Counted from the first letter of the stretch, positions 21,304-30,813 are shown. The stretch is DNA of 64,000 bases from Alkaliphilus metalliredigens QYMF (GCF_000016985.1 NC_009633.1:372001-436000), one strand, 5' to 3'. The notes: a model not told the origin generated them from the letters alone. Made by a program: numbers and translations.

Positions 21304-22143
21304 ATGAAAAAGATAGCAACCATGGCAATTATTTTTTCGTTGTTTTTTGGACTGGTTTATTATGCATCAGCCTATTTTATAAAGGATCAAGAAAATATTG
21401 GAGATGTGGAAATCCATGGAATTATCCAGGCATTTGAAATAAGTGAGAGTCGTTTATTGGAATATAACACCAATACAACTTTATCTATCCCTGACACATT
21501 TTGGTCCATTGAGGAAATGAGAATCATAAAAAAGGATTTGATCAAAGCCTTTGAACTTAATGGCCAGAGAAAAGATATAATAAATTATGAGCATCATGAC
21601 CCTTATTTTATTGAAGATTACGAAGAGATAGAGGGAGATGTTATTTATTCTAACGAGATTCAGGAGGAAGGATATCGACAAATAACATTGACTGCCATTG
21701 AAAATAGTGGGAAAATATCTGTAATTATCCTACAAGCAACGGAGTTTGATGGAGAAAAAGAAGCACATATTATTGTTGACATTGTCCAGAATAAAGAGTA
21801 TAAAGGTATAGTGGAAACATGTAATCAAAGTGAGGGAATTTTATCGAAATATGGAATGGATATGGAAACCACTATTATAATTGTGGGGACCTATGACGAA
21901 GAGATAGAAACGAAAGCACAGTTGGCGAAGCTAGAAGAAGTTTTACATGCTGTTATGGGACAAAAAGTCGAACAAGTACAGGATGAGCATTACACAATGC
22001 TAACAGGATATACATCCTTGATACCCCAAGCAATTCAGTATGATGGAAAAACTGTCAACTTACAGCTGGCAATGCGCTATAATTCATATGAAAACCGAAC
22101 TTATTTATGGATTGCAACCCCTTTGATTACCACCACTTACTAA
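21304..22143 (+). CDS. ywmB: YwmB family TATA-box-binding-like secreted protein
   Basis: 279 residues with an N-terminal signal anchor (about 5-25) and an extracytoplasmic domain resembling the YwmB family, whose fold recalls the TATA-binding protein although DNA binding is not implied. The main support is synteny: in Bacillus ywmB sits directly before murAA and spoIID, exactly as here, with 31 bp to murA. Recognisable family features are the late GYTSLIP and VNLQLAMRYNSYENRTYLWIATP segments. AAAGGAGG precedes the ATG. Role unknown, probably envelope-related. Confidence 0.7.
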   Translation: MKKIATMAIIFSLFFGLVYYASAYFIKDQENIGDVEIHGIIQAFEISESRLLEYNTNTTLSIPDTFWSIEEMRIIKKDLIKAFELNGQRKDIINYEHHDPYFIEDYEEIEGDVIYSNEIQEEGYRQITLTAIENSGKISVIILQATEFDGEKEAHIIVDIVQNKEYKGIVETCNQSEGILSKYGMDMETTIIIVGTYDEEIETKAQLAKLEEVLHAVMGQKVEQVQDEHYTMLTGYTSLIPQAIQYDGKTVNLQLAMRYNSYENRTYLWIATPLITTTY

Positions 22144-22174
22144 TTGAATTGGATATAGAAAGTGAGGAAAAAAT

Positions 22175-23428
22175 GTGGGCAAAATCATTGTAGAAAAAAG
22201 TGGACCATTACAAGGAACCATTCGGGTAAGTGGCGCTAAAAATTCAGTTTTACCGATTCTAGCCGCCTCCTTATTAGCCACAGAACAATGTACACTAGAA
22301 GACGTTCCTGCCCTCAAAGATGTAGAAGTCATTTGTGAAGTACTCACATCCTTAGGCGCCGACGTAAGAAGGATTTCCAGGGATAAAATAGAAGTGAGTG
22401 CTGCAGATATTGATAATTTTGAAGCACCCTATGAATTAGTGAGAAAAATGAGAGCGTCCTTTTTAGTCATGGGACCATTATTAGCTCGATTAGGGAAGGC
22501 TCGAATTTCAATGCCTGGAGGGTGTGCCATTGGCACCAGACCTATTGACCTGCATTTAAAAGGGTTTAAAGCATTAGGAGCAAAGATTACAATGGGGCAT
22601 GGCTTTGTAGAAGCAAAGGCAGACCAGTTAATAGGAAGTCGTATTTATTTAGATTTTCCCAGTGTTGGGGCAACAGAGAATATTATGATGGCTGCAGTTT
22701 TAGCTAAGGGGCAGACAGTTATTGAAAATGCTGCTGAAGAGCCAGAGTTAATCGACCTAGCCAACTTTTTAAACAAAATGGGTGCTGATGTGAGAGGCGC
22801 TGGAACAGATACCATTAAGATTAATGGGGTAGACAAATTAGGAGGCGCTGTTCATCCAGTGATTCCAGATAGAGTGGAAGCAGGAACCTATATGATTGCG
22901 GCAGCCATTACCGGAGGAAACCTATTCATCGATAACGTGATGGTAGATCATCTCAAGCCTATCATGGCTAAGCTCAGGGAATGTAATATTGAAGTCAGCG
23001 AAGAAGGAAATGGTGTCCGGGTTATTGCGGAAAACCGTCCTAAGGCAGTGGATATCAAAACCATGCCTTATCCAGGGTTTCCCACGGATATGCAGGCCCA
23101 GTTTATGGCCTTGATGTGTGTTGCTGAAGGAACCAGTGTCATTACCGAAACCGTATTTGAAAATCGTTTTATGCATGTCAGTGAGCTCAAGAGAATGGGT
23201 GCTGACATCAAAATAGAAGGGCGTAGTACTGTCATTGAAGGACGGACTGATCTCCAGGGAGCTCCTGTAAAGGCAACGGATTTAAGGGCTGGAGCAGCCT
23301 TGATTTTAACAGGACTTGTATCTGAAGGTAAAACAGAGATCTCAGATATTTATCATATTGACAGAGGCTATGTGGATATTGAAGAGAAGCTACGAAATGT
23401 AGGAGCAATTATATATCGAGAAGAATAA
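22175..23428 (+). CDS. murA: UDP-N-acetylglucosamine 1-carboxyvinyltransferase
   Basis: 417 residues, GTG start. Transfers enolpyruvate from PEP to UDP-GlcNAc, the first committed step of peptidoglycan synthesis. The catalytic, fosfomycin-target cysteine is C117 in [10 protein letters not shown]. The KxxN start ([15 protein letters not shown]) and the [13 protein letters not shown] and [10 protein letters not shown] motifs are intact. Lies between ywmB and spoIID as murAA does in Bacillus. A terminator follows. Confidence 0.96.
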   Translation: MGKIIVEKSGPLQGTIRVSGAKNSVLPILAASLLATEQCTLEDVPALKDVEVICEVLTSLGADVRRISRDKIEVSAADIDNFEAPYELVRKMRASFLVMGPLLARLGKARISMPGGCAIGTRPIDLHLKGFKALGAKITMGHGFVEAKADQLIGSRIYLDFPSVGATENIMMAAVLAKGQTVIENAAEEPELIDLANFLNKMGADVRGAGTDTIKINGVDKLGGAVHPVIPDRVEAGTYMIAAAITGGNLFIDNVMVDHLKPIMAKLRECNIEVSEEGNGVRVIAENRPKAVDIKTMPYPGFPTDMQAQFMALMCVAEGTSVITETVFENRFMHVSELKRMGADIKIEGRSTVIEGRTDLQGAPVKATDLRAGAALILTGLVSEGKTEISDIYHIDRGYVDIEEKLRNVGAIIYREE

Positions 23429-23442
23429 ATGAAATGATTGAT

Positions 23443-23482
23443 AACCATCTGTTTCCATTAGGGAATAGGTGGTTATTTTTTT
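23443..23482 (+). terminator. Terminator of murA
   Basis: AACCATCT (23443-23450) pairs with AGGTGGTT (23467-23474), with inner TTCC/GGAA, then a T-rich run. Confidence 0.8.
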
Positions 23483-23534
23483 ATAGGCAACCGCATATAC
23501 CTTATTATGGTGCAAAAGTGAGGAGAGGTGACGG

Positions 23535-24539
23535 ATGCGGCGTATTTTTTTTACAGTAATTGCTTTTGCGGTGGCGACACTGCTCATTCCTATGCTGATT
23601 ATTAGGAGCTGTGATTTATCCACTCCTGAGGAGGACAAGTCACGGGATCCAGCGGTGGTTGAATCGGATTTAAAGGTGAATGTGTATAACCATGATACTG
23701 GGGAAATCATGGAGCTCTCATTGGAAGATTATGTGACAAATGTTGTTGCAGCTGAAGTGCCGGCTGCCTTTGAAGTGGAAGCCATCAAAGCCCAGGCTGT
23801 TGCCGCAAGAACATTTACAATTTGGAGGCGATATCTATATGGGGAGGAAGGACATCCAAACTATCCTGGTGCCATTTTATCAACAAGTCATAGGGATTCC
23901 CAGGAATGGTTATCGGAGGAACAATTATTAGAACGTCATGGAAGCCGATGGATGAATGATTATTGGCCTAAGATCCAAGAGGCGGTGGAAGAAACCCAGG
24001 GTGTGATTATGACCTATAACATGCAGCCCATTGAACCCCTATATCACTCCACCAGTGGTGGCATGACGGAAAACTCAGAGGATGTGTTTGCATCAGCAGT
24101 CCCTTATCTACGGAGTGTTTCCAGTCCATACGAGGAGAGATCCCCTGTGCTTATTGATGAAAAAATAGTATCGATTAAAGAATTCATTGATACCATAAAA
24201 GACAGATATCCTAGAATAGAATTAAACCAAAGTAACCTAGACAGACAAATAGACATTTTAGAAAGAAGTAGCGGAGGAAGAATCACAAGAATTAAGGTGG
24301 GGAGTGAAGAACTAACTGGACGAGAAATTCGAGAATTTTTTGAACTGCGCTCTGCAGATTTTGAGATGAATTTTAGTCAAAATAATGTGACGTTTATAAC
24401 AAAGGGATATGGCCATGGGGTTGGTATGAGCCAATGGGGGGCTAATGGAATGGCAGAACAGGGGTACAGCTTCGAGAAAATTTTAGAGCATTATTATCAA
24501 GGGGTGACATTAAGTCGATTGGTGACCTATAGAGAGTAG
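23535..24539 (+). CDS. spoIID: Stage II sporulation protein D, peptidoglycan lytic transglycosylase
   Basis: 334 residues with an N-terminal membrane helix (about 3-25). SpoIID cleaves glycan strands during engulfment together with SpoIIM and SpoIIP. Family motifs: LEDYVTNVVAAEVPAAFEVEAIKAQAVAARTF with the catalytic Glu in AAEVPA, then STSGGMTENSEDVF, and C-terminal GYGHGVGMSQWGANGMAEQG. GGAGAGGTGACGG precedes the ATG. Order murA-spoIID-spoIIQ-spoIIID matches Bacillus. Confidence 0.95.
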   Translation: MRRIFFTVIAFAVATLLIPMLIIRSCDLSTPEEDKSRDPAVVESDLKVNVYNHDTGEIMELSLEDYVTNVVAAEVPAAFEVEAIKAQAVAARTFTIWRRYLYGEEGHPNYPGAILSTSHRDSQEWLSEEQLLERHGSRWMNDYWPKIQEAVEETQGVIMTYNMQPIEPLYHSTSGGMTENSEDVFASAVPYLRSVSSPYEERSPVLIDEKIVSIKEFIDTIKDRYPRIELNQSNLDRQIDILERSSGGRITRIKVGSEELTGREIREFFELRSADFEMNFSQNNVTFITKGYGHGVGMSQWGANGMAEQGYSFEKILEHYYQGVTLSRLVTYRE

Positions 24540-24612
24540 GGGAGGCTAGATCAAATTAACCTTCCCTGCTTCATCATGTATAAAAAATTACCTTCTTCCA
24601 TTTGCTAAATTT

Positions 24613-24641
24613 GTATATTTCATCATGAAATGGTGATAATA
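24613..24641 (+). promoter_or_regulatory. Candidate sigma-F promoter of spoIIQ
   Basis: GTATA (24613-24617), 14 bp, then GGTGATAATA (24632-24641), which fits the forespore sigma-F -10 consensus GGnnAnAnTR at every fixed position. In Bacillus spoIIQ is a sigma-F gene. Confidence 0.6.
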
Positions 24642-24660
24642 CCAAATGGAGGTGGGCTTT

Positions 24661-25545
24661 ATGTCAAACGAAAATAATAATAAAAACAATAATGACAAAA
24701 AGAAAGACAAAAAAACATTGTACCAGTTTTTAGACAAGGAAGGATTTTATATTATTCTATTTTTATGTGTATGTATTGTTGCAGTGACCGCAATTTGGGT
24801 ATCGAATCAAAGTGGAGATGACTTTATTAGTGAAGCTCCTGAGGATCGAGGCCCTGATGTTACCTTAGTGGAAGGTGATGGGGAGGAGCAAGAACAAGAA
24901 GAGGACTCTAGGGAAACGGCTATTGTAGGTGAATCTGAGGAGGAAGGGGAACCCTCTGAAGAAACCTCTCAGAACACTGAAAAACTTGAAGAGCAAGAGC
25001 AAATACAAGAGCAGGAAAGTGAAAAACCAATCGTAGAGGCAACACCAAAGCAAGAAGAGAAACCGAAAACACAGGAAATCATAGAAGACAAGGATGCTAA
25101 AGAAGAAGTGGCACCTACAGCTAGCAGTGCCCAAGACATGGCACTGCCTGTGGTTGGGAAGTTAGGCATGTCCTTTGCCGATGACCGTCTTGTTTATCAT
25201 CGAACACTAGAGCAATGGGCAACACATCATGGGATTGACCTTCATGCTGAAGAGGGTGCACCGGTCAAGACAGTCTTAACTGGAGAGGTTGTTGAGGTCC
25301 TTAATGACTCCATCATTGGGATTACCGTGACCATCGATCATGGGGATGGATTGATGACAAGATACAGTAACCTGTCTACCGATGCCATGGTCAATGTAGG
25401 AGATCATGTAGAAAAGGGTAAAACCATTAGCGGGGTAGGAAAAACCTCAGTCAATAAAAGAGAAGAAGGGGCACTACTTCATTTCCAAGTATTGAAGGAT
25501 AACAAACCAGTAGATCCACAGGCTTATTTACCTAAACTAAATTAA
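24661..25545 (+). CDS. spoIIQ: SpoIIQ-like forespore protein with degenerate M23/LytM domain
   Basis: 294 residues from ATG 24661 (GGAGGTG site; the frame opens 15 bp earlier). Asn/Lys-rich cytoplasmic tail, one membrane helix (about 27-48), a long Glu/Gln-rich linker (about 55-155), then an M23 LytM domain. Zinc motif 1 is intact (H189xxxD193), but the HxH motif reads L272-L273-H274, so one histidine is lost. Like Bacillus SpoIIQ it is therefore probably a structural partner of SpoIIIAH across the intermembrane space rather than an active endopeptidase. Its 3' end forms one copy of a 47-bp repeat flanking the efflux cassette. Confidence 0.85.
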   Translation: MSNENNNKNNNDKKKDKKTLYQFLDKEGFYIILFLCVCIVAVTAIWVSNQSGDDFISEAPEDRGPDVTLVEGDGEEQEQEEDSRETAIVGESEEEGEPSEETSQNTEKLEEQEQIQEQESEKPIVEATPKQEEKPKTQEIIEDKDAKEEVAPTASSAQDMALPVVGKLGMSFADDRLVYHRTLEQWATHHGIDLHAEEGAPVKTVLTGEVVEVLNDSIIGITVTIDHGDGLMTRYSNLSTDAMVNVGDHVEKGKTISGVGKTSVNKREEGALLHFQVLKDNKPVDPQAYLPKLN

Positions 25546-25571
25546 GTATTTTAAGTGGCTATTGTTCTAAA
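25525..25571. repeat. 47-bp direct repeat, left copy (spans spoIIQ stop)
   Basis: Identical over 47 bp to 30712-30758. It begins at the last codons of spoIIQ (Y-L-P-K-L-N-stop) and ends in a half hairpin (AGTGGCT without its partner arm). See the efflux cassette entry. Confidence 0.95.
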
Positions 25572-25602
25572 AAGAGTTTTGTAGAGGTAAAGTAATAAAC
25601 AG

Positions 25603-25645
25603 GGTGGAATAACTAAAGATGCTTTAGTTATTCCACCTTTTATTT
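25603..25645 (+). terminator. Strong terminator between spoIIQ and the TetR gene
   Basis: GGTGGAATAACTAAAG (25603-25618) and CTTTAGTTATTCCACC (25622-25637) form a 16-bp perfect stem followed by TTTTATTT. Confidence 0.92.
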
Positions 25646-25714
25646 ATGAAAAATTGCACTATGACTAGAACATATAGGTGGGTATTGTAGATAATCTAAA
25701 TGGAAAATTACATA

Positions 25715-25768
25715 TTGACAATAGTAAACTAGTAATATACAATAAATGAATAATTATTTATTTATTGT
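25715..25768 (+). promoter_or_regulatory. Promoter and palindromic operator of the TetR gene
   Basis: TTGACA (25715-25720), 17 bp, TACAAT (25738-25743). The -10 and start region is covered by the AT-rich palindrome AATAAATGAATA-AT-TATTTATTTATT (25741-25766), with outer AC/GT also paired. The half-site recurs before the pump genes, so autoregulation is likely. Confidence 0.7.
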
Positions 25769-25787
25769 TGCGTAGGGAGGAATAACT

Positions 25788-26372
25788 GTGGCAAGAATTA
25801 CTGAACCTGAAAAAATGGAGAATATTAAGAAGGCTGTAATGGGGGCGATCATAGAACATGGATATACGGGTATGTCCATTGCTTCAATCAGTGAAAGAGC
25901 TGGTGTATCACCAGGTTATCTATATAGACATTATAGTAGTAAAGAAGAGTTAGTACAGGAATTGGTAGATTCACAAATGAGTAAAATTTTTAACAGCTTC
26001 ATAGCAGATATTGATACATCCAGCACGATTTATGAAGCCGCATATAAAACCATAGGAAAATTATTTATGAAAGCCAATGAAGAACCAATTTTAGCAAAAT
26101 TTATGGCTTCAGTTGTGATGGATGTTAGGATACCAGCAAAAAACAAAGCTGATAATTTCAAAAACATCTTAGAACTAGCGAGTAAATGCATCGAATTAGG
26201 AAAAAAAACTGGTGAAATTAATCAAAGGGTAACTGCAACGGAAGTATTAACTGTTTCTTTTACGATACCCTTTAGATATTTATTAATCTCATTTGAATTA
26301 GATAAAGATAAGAAATTTACACAAGAAGAGATAAAAAGAATAACAACAATATGTGTTAATGCAATGAGATAA
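25788..26372 (+). CDS. TetR/AcrR family repressor of the RND pump
   Basis: 194 residues, GTG start behind GGGAGGAA. N-terminal TetR helix-turn-helix (about 12-58: GYTGMSIASISERAGVSPGYLYRHYSSKEEL split over two helices), C-terminal ligand domain without recognisable specificity. It is transcribed with the pump genes. Palindromes sharing the half-site ATAAATRAATA lie over its own promoter and in front of the MFP gene, which fits a local repressor released by a pump substrate. Confidence 0.88.
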   Translation: MARITEPEKMENIKKAVMGAIIEHGYTGMSIASISERAGVSPGYLYRHYSSKEELVQELVDSQMSKIFNSFIADIDTSSTIYEAAYKTIGKLFMKANEEPILAKFMASVVMDVRIPAKNKADNFKNILELASKCIELGKKTGEINQRVTATEVLTVSFTIPFRYLLISFELDKDKKFTQEEIKRITTICVNAMR

Positions 26373-26384
26373 TTTTTTTTAAAT

Positions 26385-26412
26385 ATAAATAAATAAATAT
26401 TCATTTATTTAT
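26385..26412. promoter_or_regulatory. Second palindromic operator, upstream of the MFP gene
   Basis: 28-bp near-perfect palindrome built from ATAAATAAAT and ATTTATTTAT arms (one mismatched pair), 33 bp before the MFP start, sharing its half-site with 25741-25766. Confidence 0.65.
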
Positions 26413-26444
26413 AGTGCTGCACACATTAAATAGGGGGTATCAAT

Positions 26445-27605
26445 ATGAAGAGAATAACATCAATTCTACTTATTAGTCTTCTAATATTAACAGGCTGTAC
26501 TGCTGAACACATAGAAGAAGAAAAGGAAGTTGTTAAGAAGGTTTATACAAAAACGATAGAGGCTTCAGCATATTCTAATGACTTAACCCTGAGTGGCAAT
26601 GTAGTTCCAACTCAAATGGTTAAGCTATCCTTTAAAATCCCTGGAGTTGTTTCCAACGTTTTAGTTAATGAAGGAGATGTTGTAAAAGAGGGTCAACCTA
26701 TTGCCACAATGGAACAAGGAGATTATTTAATTAGGGTTAAGGCGTCACAAGCAGAGTTAGAAGCAGCTAGACTACAAATTGAAACGGAAATTCCAGCTAA
26801 AACGAATCAGGCGAAAGCACAATATGAACTTACAAAGATAAAGTATGATAGAGTCAAAGCTCTATTTGAACAGGGGGCTGTTTCTCAGTCTCAATTGGAT
26901 GAAATTTCTACAAAATTAATCGTCGACGAAAATACTTATAATCAAGCAGTAGATGCAAAAGAAGTTGCAGAAACAAAACTTCAAATGGCAGAGGCATCTC
27001 TTGACTTAGCAAATGCTAATATAAGTGATACGACAATTTACAGTCCTATAGATGGGGTGATTTTACAGAAAATAGTAGCGTCAGGGGAAACAACAAGTGG
27101 GGGGCATCCTATCGTCGTAATTGGTGAGGTAAACAAGGTTTGGGCGGAAATCGGTGTCTCGGATGAATATATAAATGCTTTGCGTATCGGTCAAAAATCG
27201 GATGTTTATATTTATGGTATAGATAAGACTGTGGAGGGAATCATTGATGAGATTGCGTTTTTAGCAGATACAAAAACCAGAACATTTCCTGTGAAAATTT
27301 TACTAAATAATCCTAATGGAGAACTAAAACCAGGGATGATTACGAAGGTAAACCTTAATTTAAGCAATAAGGAAAAAATGCTGATTCCTTTATCCAGTGT
27401 CCTACAGCTATCTACTGGTTCAGCTGTTTATGTTTACTCAGAAGAGACTCAAACGGTTAGTATGAGAATGATTGAAACGGGGGAAATCGTAAAGGATAAA
27501 ATTGAAGTGATTGAAGGATTGGAGCTTGATGAAAAAATAGTTATTGAGGGGCAGTTCCTTCTTCGTGAGGGAGAGCAGGTTGTGGTAGAGGAGCTGATAG
27601 TATGA
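26445..27605 (+). CDS. RND efflux periplasmic-adaptor-type lipoprotein (MFP/HlyD family)
   Basis: 386 residues. Signal peptide with lipobox LTGC (Cys about 19), so a lipoprotein. Barrel-sandwich lipoyl motifs (GVVSNVLVNEGDVVKEGQPIATM and TIYSPIDGVILQKIVASGE) bracket a helical hairpin (about 95-190). A beta-barrel domain follows and the C-terminus has the VVEGL-like EVIEGLELDEKIVIEGQ. Partner of the RND protein; the two frames overlap by 4 bp (ATGA). In a single-membrane organism no outer-membrane channel is expected and none is present. Confidence 0.9.
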   Translation: MKRITSILLISLLILTGCTAEHIEEEKEVVKKVYTKTIEASAYSNDLTLSGNVVPTQMVKLSFKIPGVVSNVLVNEGDVVKEGQPIATMEQGDYLIRVKASQAELEAARLQIETEIPAKTNQAKAQYELTKIKYDRVKALFEQGAVSQSQLDEISTKLIVDENTYNQAVDAKEVAETKLQMAEASLDLANANISDTTIYSPIDGVILQKIVASGETTSGGHPIVVIGEVNKVWAEIGVSDEYINALRIGQKSDVYIYGIDKTVEGIIDEIAFLADTKTRTFPVKILLNNPNGELKPGMITKVNLNLSNKEKMLIPLSSVLQLSTGSAVYVYSEETQTVSMRMIETGEIVKDKIEVIEGLELDEKIVIEGQFLLREGEQVVVEELIV

Positions 27606-30600
27606 TTAAGTGGAGTGTAAATCATAAAAGTATCATTATGCTATTTGTAGTTCTGACACTAATAGTGGGTGGATTTTTATATGGGGCTATGGAGAGACAA
27701 GAAAATCCTACTGTTGCAGCTCCAGTAGCTGTAATCAAGATAATCTATCCAGGTGCGACACCTGAAGATATAGAGAAACTCATTATAAAGCCTGTTGAAG
27801 ATGAAATGAACAGAATTTCTGACATAAAAACAATAGAAAGCTTTGCTCTAGATAGTATTGGCATTGTTAAAGTGACATTGAAGGATCTAAGTGATGGAAA
27901 AATTGATGAAGCTTGGAATGAAGTAAAATCTGGGCTGGACACCGTAAAACCATTGTTGCCACCAGATGCTCATGAGCCAACGATGGAAACAGACCTTGCA
28001 AGTTCTTATGGTATCATTATAGGTCTTACTTCACAGGACTATACCTACCAGAACTTAAGTGAAGTTGCAAATAAATTGAGGGATGAACTGATAACAGATC
28101 CAGGTGTGAAGGCTATTGACATTGATGGAGAGATCAATGATCAAATCCATATCAATCTTGATATGATTAAGCTAGAGCAATATACTGTTTCTCCAACAGA
28201 CATTGCCACCGCAATAAAGGCTAGAAATATTAATATTCCTGGAGGGAATCTTGTAATGGATCAGGTGAAGATACCGGTCCAAGTGTCGGGAGAATATAAG
28301 GACATTGAAGAAATCAAAAACACCATTGTAGCTGTATCCACTGAAACAGGGGCACCCATTTACTTAAAAAATGTTGCAGATGTGGTACGGATACAAGAAA
28401 AAAAAGAAATATTCGCCTCTGTCAACAATGAAAAGGCTTTGCTTATTGGTGTAGAATATATGGATGGACAAAATATCGTTGCCATAGGGGAACGATTAAA
28501 TACCATCCTTGATGAATTTAGCATGAATCAGCTCTATGAAAATATGGAACTTATTACACTGACAGATCAGGCGAATTTTACAAAGGATGCTATCAACTTA
28601 TTTGAAAAAAATCTTCTTTCTGCTATCCTACTAGTGGTTATGGTGGTAGTTGTAACAATGGGGCTTAGAAGTGCCATCGTTGTGTCTTTGCCCATCCCCA
28701 TTGTCATAGTCATGGTATTTATTTTCATGTATTTATCGGGTATACCATTGCATCAGGTCTCAATAGCTTCACTCATTATATCTCTTAGTCTATTGGTGGC
28801 AAATGGTATTGTTGTCAATGACAATATCAATGTTTACCTGGAAAAGGGACATGACAGACTAACTGCTTGCACAAAGGGGATTCAGGAGGTGAAGATTCCT
28901 ATTCTAACCTCTACCCTTACGACGGTGGCTTCCTTCATACCTTTGGCTATGATGCAGGGAGTTTCAGGGAAATTTGTAAAAAGTCTGCCTGTTTTGGTTT
29001 CGGTTGCTTTAATAGGTTCCTATATTACAGCCTTAACTGTTATACCTGCCCTAGGCTATAAGCTTTTAAAGGTAAAAGAAAAGGATACCGAAGGAAAAGG
29101 AATAAAAACAAAGATAGCAAAAGTTTTAAAAGTAGATGGATTTTCCGCATATATATTGAATCTTTATGGAAGGTTGCTTAAGGGAGCATTAAAGATCCCG
29201 GTTCTTGTGATATTGTTTTTTGTAGGGACTTTGATAGCAAGTCTATGGGTGATACCATCATTAGGGGTTCAGCTGTTTCCACCTGTAGAGAGAGATCAAT
29301 ATGTTATCGATGTTACGACACAAGACGGTAGTGATGTAGAAAAAACTGAAAAAGCAGCCATAATGATAGGTGATTTACTAAAAGAAGATGTGACTATTAA
29401 CGACTTTGCATACAAAGTGGGTGATGGTATGCTGCAATATTATGTTACATTTATCCCAAATGACCCAGCTTCTAACAAGGTGCAATTTCTTATAAATGGT
29501 GATCGTGATGAGGTTAGTAGAATAGAAAAAGAATTGAGTACAAAGGTTCCAGGGGTCTCCATAAACATAAGGCAATTGGAAAATGCAGCACCTGTTACGT
29601 ATCCAGTTCAGGTACGGGTATCAGGACAGGAAATATCGGAGCTGAGACGTATAGCAGAGGAAATAAAAGATATTACTCATGATGTGCCAGGCATAAAAAG
29701 CATAGAGGATAACTATGGATATGATTCCTATAAGCTTAATATAAGGGTAAACGAAGAAAAAGCAAATTTAGTGGGTGTTACAAACTATGATATCGCCAGC
29801 ACTGTAAGAATGGCTGTTAACGGACTTACAGTTTCAGAGCTTAAAGAAGAGGACATAGAAAAGGATGCTATTCCTATAATTCTTAAAATTCCTGATGAAA
29901 AGAAACAAGATAGAGATGTTCTAAATAATATTTTTATTACTTCTCAAATTACAGATAAAAATATTCCTATCAATCAAATTGCTGAGATAGAGACAGAGAC
30001 TTCTTTAAACAAAATAGTGAGAAGAAATGGAGGAAGAACCATTACTGTAGGAATATTTGTTGAAAGTAGGTACAACTCAAATGAAATTTCAAAATCTGTG
30101 GAAGAACTTTTAAAAGATTATAAATTACCAGATGGATACACCATAGAGTTTGGGGGAGAAAGTGAAGAACGTAGCGATGCCTTTGATTCTATGAAAGTTC
30201 CTGCTATCCTTGCAATTGTTATTATTTATCTCATTTTAGTGATACAATTCGGCAACTTAAAAGAACCTTTAATTATCATGGGAACAATTCCTTTATCCTT
30301 CATAGGGATTATATGGGGGCTAAAGTGGATGGGATATCCCATAGGATTTATGGCACTTTTAGGGGCTATAAGTTTAATGGGGGTTGTGGTTAATAATGGG
30401 ATTGTCTTGCTGGATTTTATTAAACTTTTAGTAAAAGAAAAGGATGATGTGAAAGAGGCTATTATTGAGGCGTGTAAAACCAGGATGCGACCGATTATGA
30501 TAGGCATGATTACCACGGTTATTTCACTGATTCCCTTAGCCTTATCTGGTGGTGCATTGTGGGCACCGATGGCTACTTCAATTATATTTGGTATGTTGGT

Positions 30601-30673
30601 TTCATCTGTTCTAACATTACTTGTCATTCCTTGTGCATACTTTGTTATTCAGGGGAAGGAAGGCTTAAATTAG
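27602..30673 (+). CDS. RND family efflux transporter (AcrB/MdtB-like)
   Basis: 1023 residues, full length for HAE-1/AcrB-type RND proteins. Twelve membrane helices arranged as 1 + 6 + 5 with two large extracytoplasmic loops. N-terminal region is typical (GGFLYGAMERQENP, YPGATPEDIEKLI). Helix 4 carries VVNDNI with Asp and Asn near the proton-relay position. Helix 10 VVNNGIVLLDFI matches the second repeat. Probably drug or lipid efflux; substrate unknown. AT-rich codon use differs somewhat from the adjacent spore genes, in line with transfer. Confidence 0.92.
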   Translation: MIKWSVNHKSIIMLFVVLTLIVGGFLYGAMERQENPTVAAPVAVIKIIYPGATPEDIEKLIIKPVEDEMNRISDIKTIESFALDSIGIVKVTLKDLSDGKIDEAWNEVKSGLDTVKPLLPPDAHEPTMETDLASSYGIIIGLTSQDYTYQNLSEVANKLRDELITDPGVKAIDIDGEINDQIHINLDMIKLEQYTVSPTDIATAIKARNINIPGGNLVMDQVKIPVQVSGEYKDIEEIKNTIVAVSTETGAPIYLKNVADVVRIQEKKEIFASVNNEKALLIGVEYMDGQNIVAIGERLNTILDEFSMNQLYENMELITLTDQANFTKDAINLFEKNLLSAILLVVMVVVVTMGLRSAIVVSLPIPIVIVMVFIFMYLSGIPLHQVSIASLIISLSLLVANGIVVNDNINVYLEKGHDRLTACTKGIQEVKIPILTSTLTTVASFIPLAMMQGVSGKFVKSLPVLVSVALIGSYITALTVIPALGYKLLKVKEKDTEGKGIKTKIAKVLKVDGFSAYILNLYGRLLKGALKIPVLVILFFVGTLIASLWVIPSLGVQLFPPVERDQYVIDVTTQDGSDVEKTEKAAIMIGDLLKEDVTINDFAYKVGDGMLQYYVTFIPNDPASNKVQFLINGDRDEVSRIEKELSTKVPGVSINIRQLENAAPVTYPVQVRVSGQEISELRRIAEEIKDITHDVPGIKSIEDNYGYDSYKLNIRVNEEKANLVGVTNYDIASTVRMAVNGLTVSELKEEDIEKDAIPIILKIPDEKKQDRDVLNNIFITSQITDKNIPINQIAEIETETSLNKIVRRNGGRTITVGIFVESRYNSNEISKSVEELLKDYKLPDGYTIEFGGESEERSDAFDSMKVPAILAIVIIYLILVIQFGNLKEPLIIMGTIPLSFIGIIWGLKWMGYPIGFMALLGAISLMGVVVNNGIVLLDFIKLLVKEKDDVKEAIIEACKTRMRPIMIGMITTVISLIPLALSGGALWAPMATSIIFGMLVSSVLTLLVIPCAYFVIQGKEGLN

Positions 30674-30711
30674 TGAATCTATAACAAGATATTCTGAGTA
30701 TTAAATTAAAG

Positions 30712-30758
30712 TATTTACCTAAACTAAATTAAGTATTTTAAGTGGCTATTGTTCTAAA
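30712..30758. repeat. 47-bp direct repeat, right copy
   Basis: Identical to 25525-25571. Here the hairpin AGTGGCT (30741-30747) with AGCCACT (30758-30764) is complete, suggesting this side keeps the ancestral spoIIQ-spoIIID junction. Confidence 0.95.
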
Positions 30759-30813
30759 GCCACTCCCCCCCTCATATGATAAATTAAGATATGATCATAG
30801 AGGGGGGTAAACG

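Larger units (their letters stand above)
25572..30711. mobile_element. Inserted efflux cassette bounded by 47-bp direct repeats
   Basis: About 5.2 kb containing a TetR regulator and an MFP-RND pump, lying between spoIIQ and spoIIID, which are neighbours in Bacillus. Exact 47-bp repeats border it, the left one fused to spoIIQ and the right one carrying an intact hairpin plus a displaced copy of the last spoIIQ codons. That is the pattern left by site-specific integration at the 3' end of a gene or by a duplication-type insertion. No integrase lies inside. Confidence 0.65.

Noticed and set aside
30759-30813. Sigma-E promoter for spoIIID
   Set aside because: CATATGAT-like sequences occur but no pair matches -35 and -10 at the right spacing; not called.
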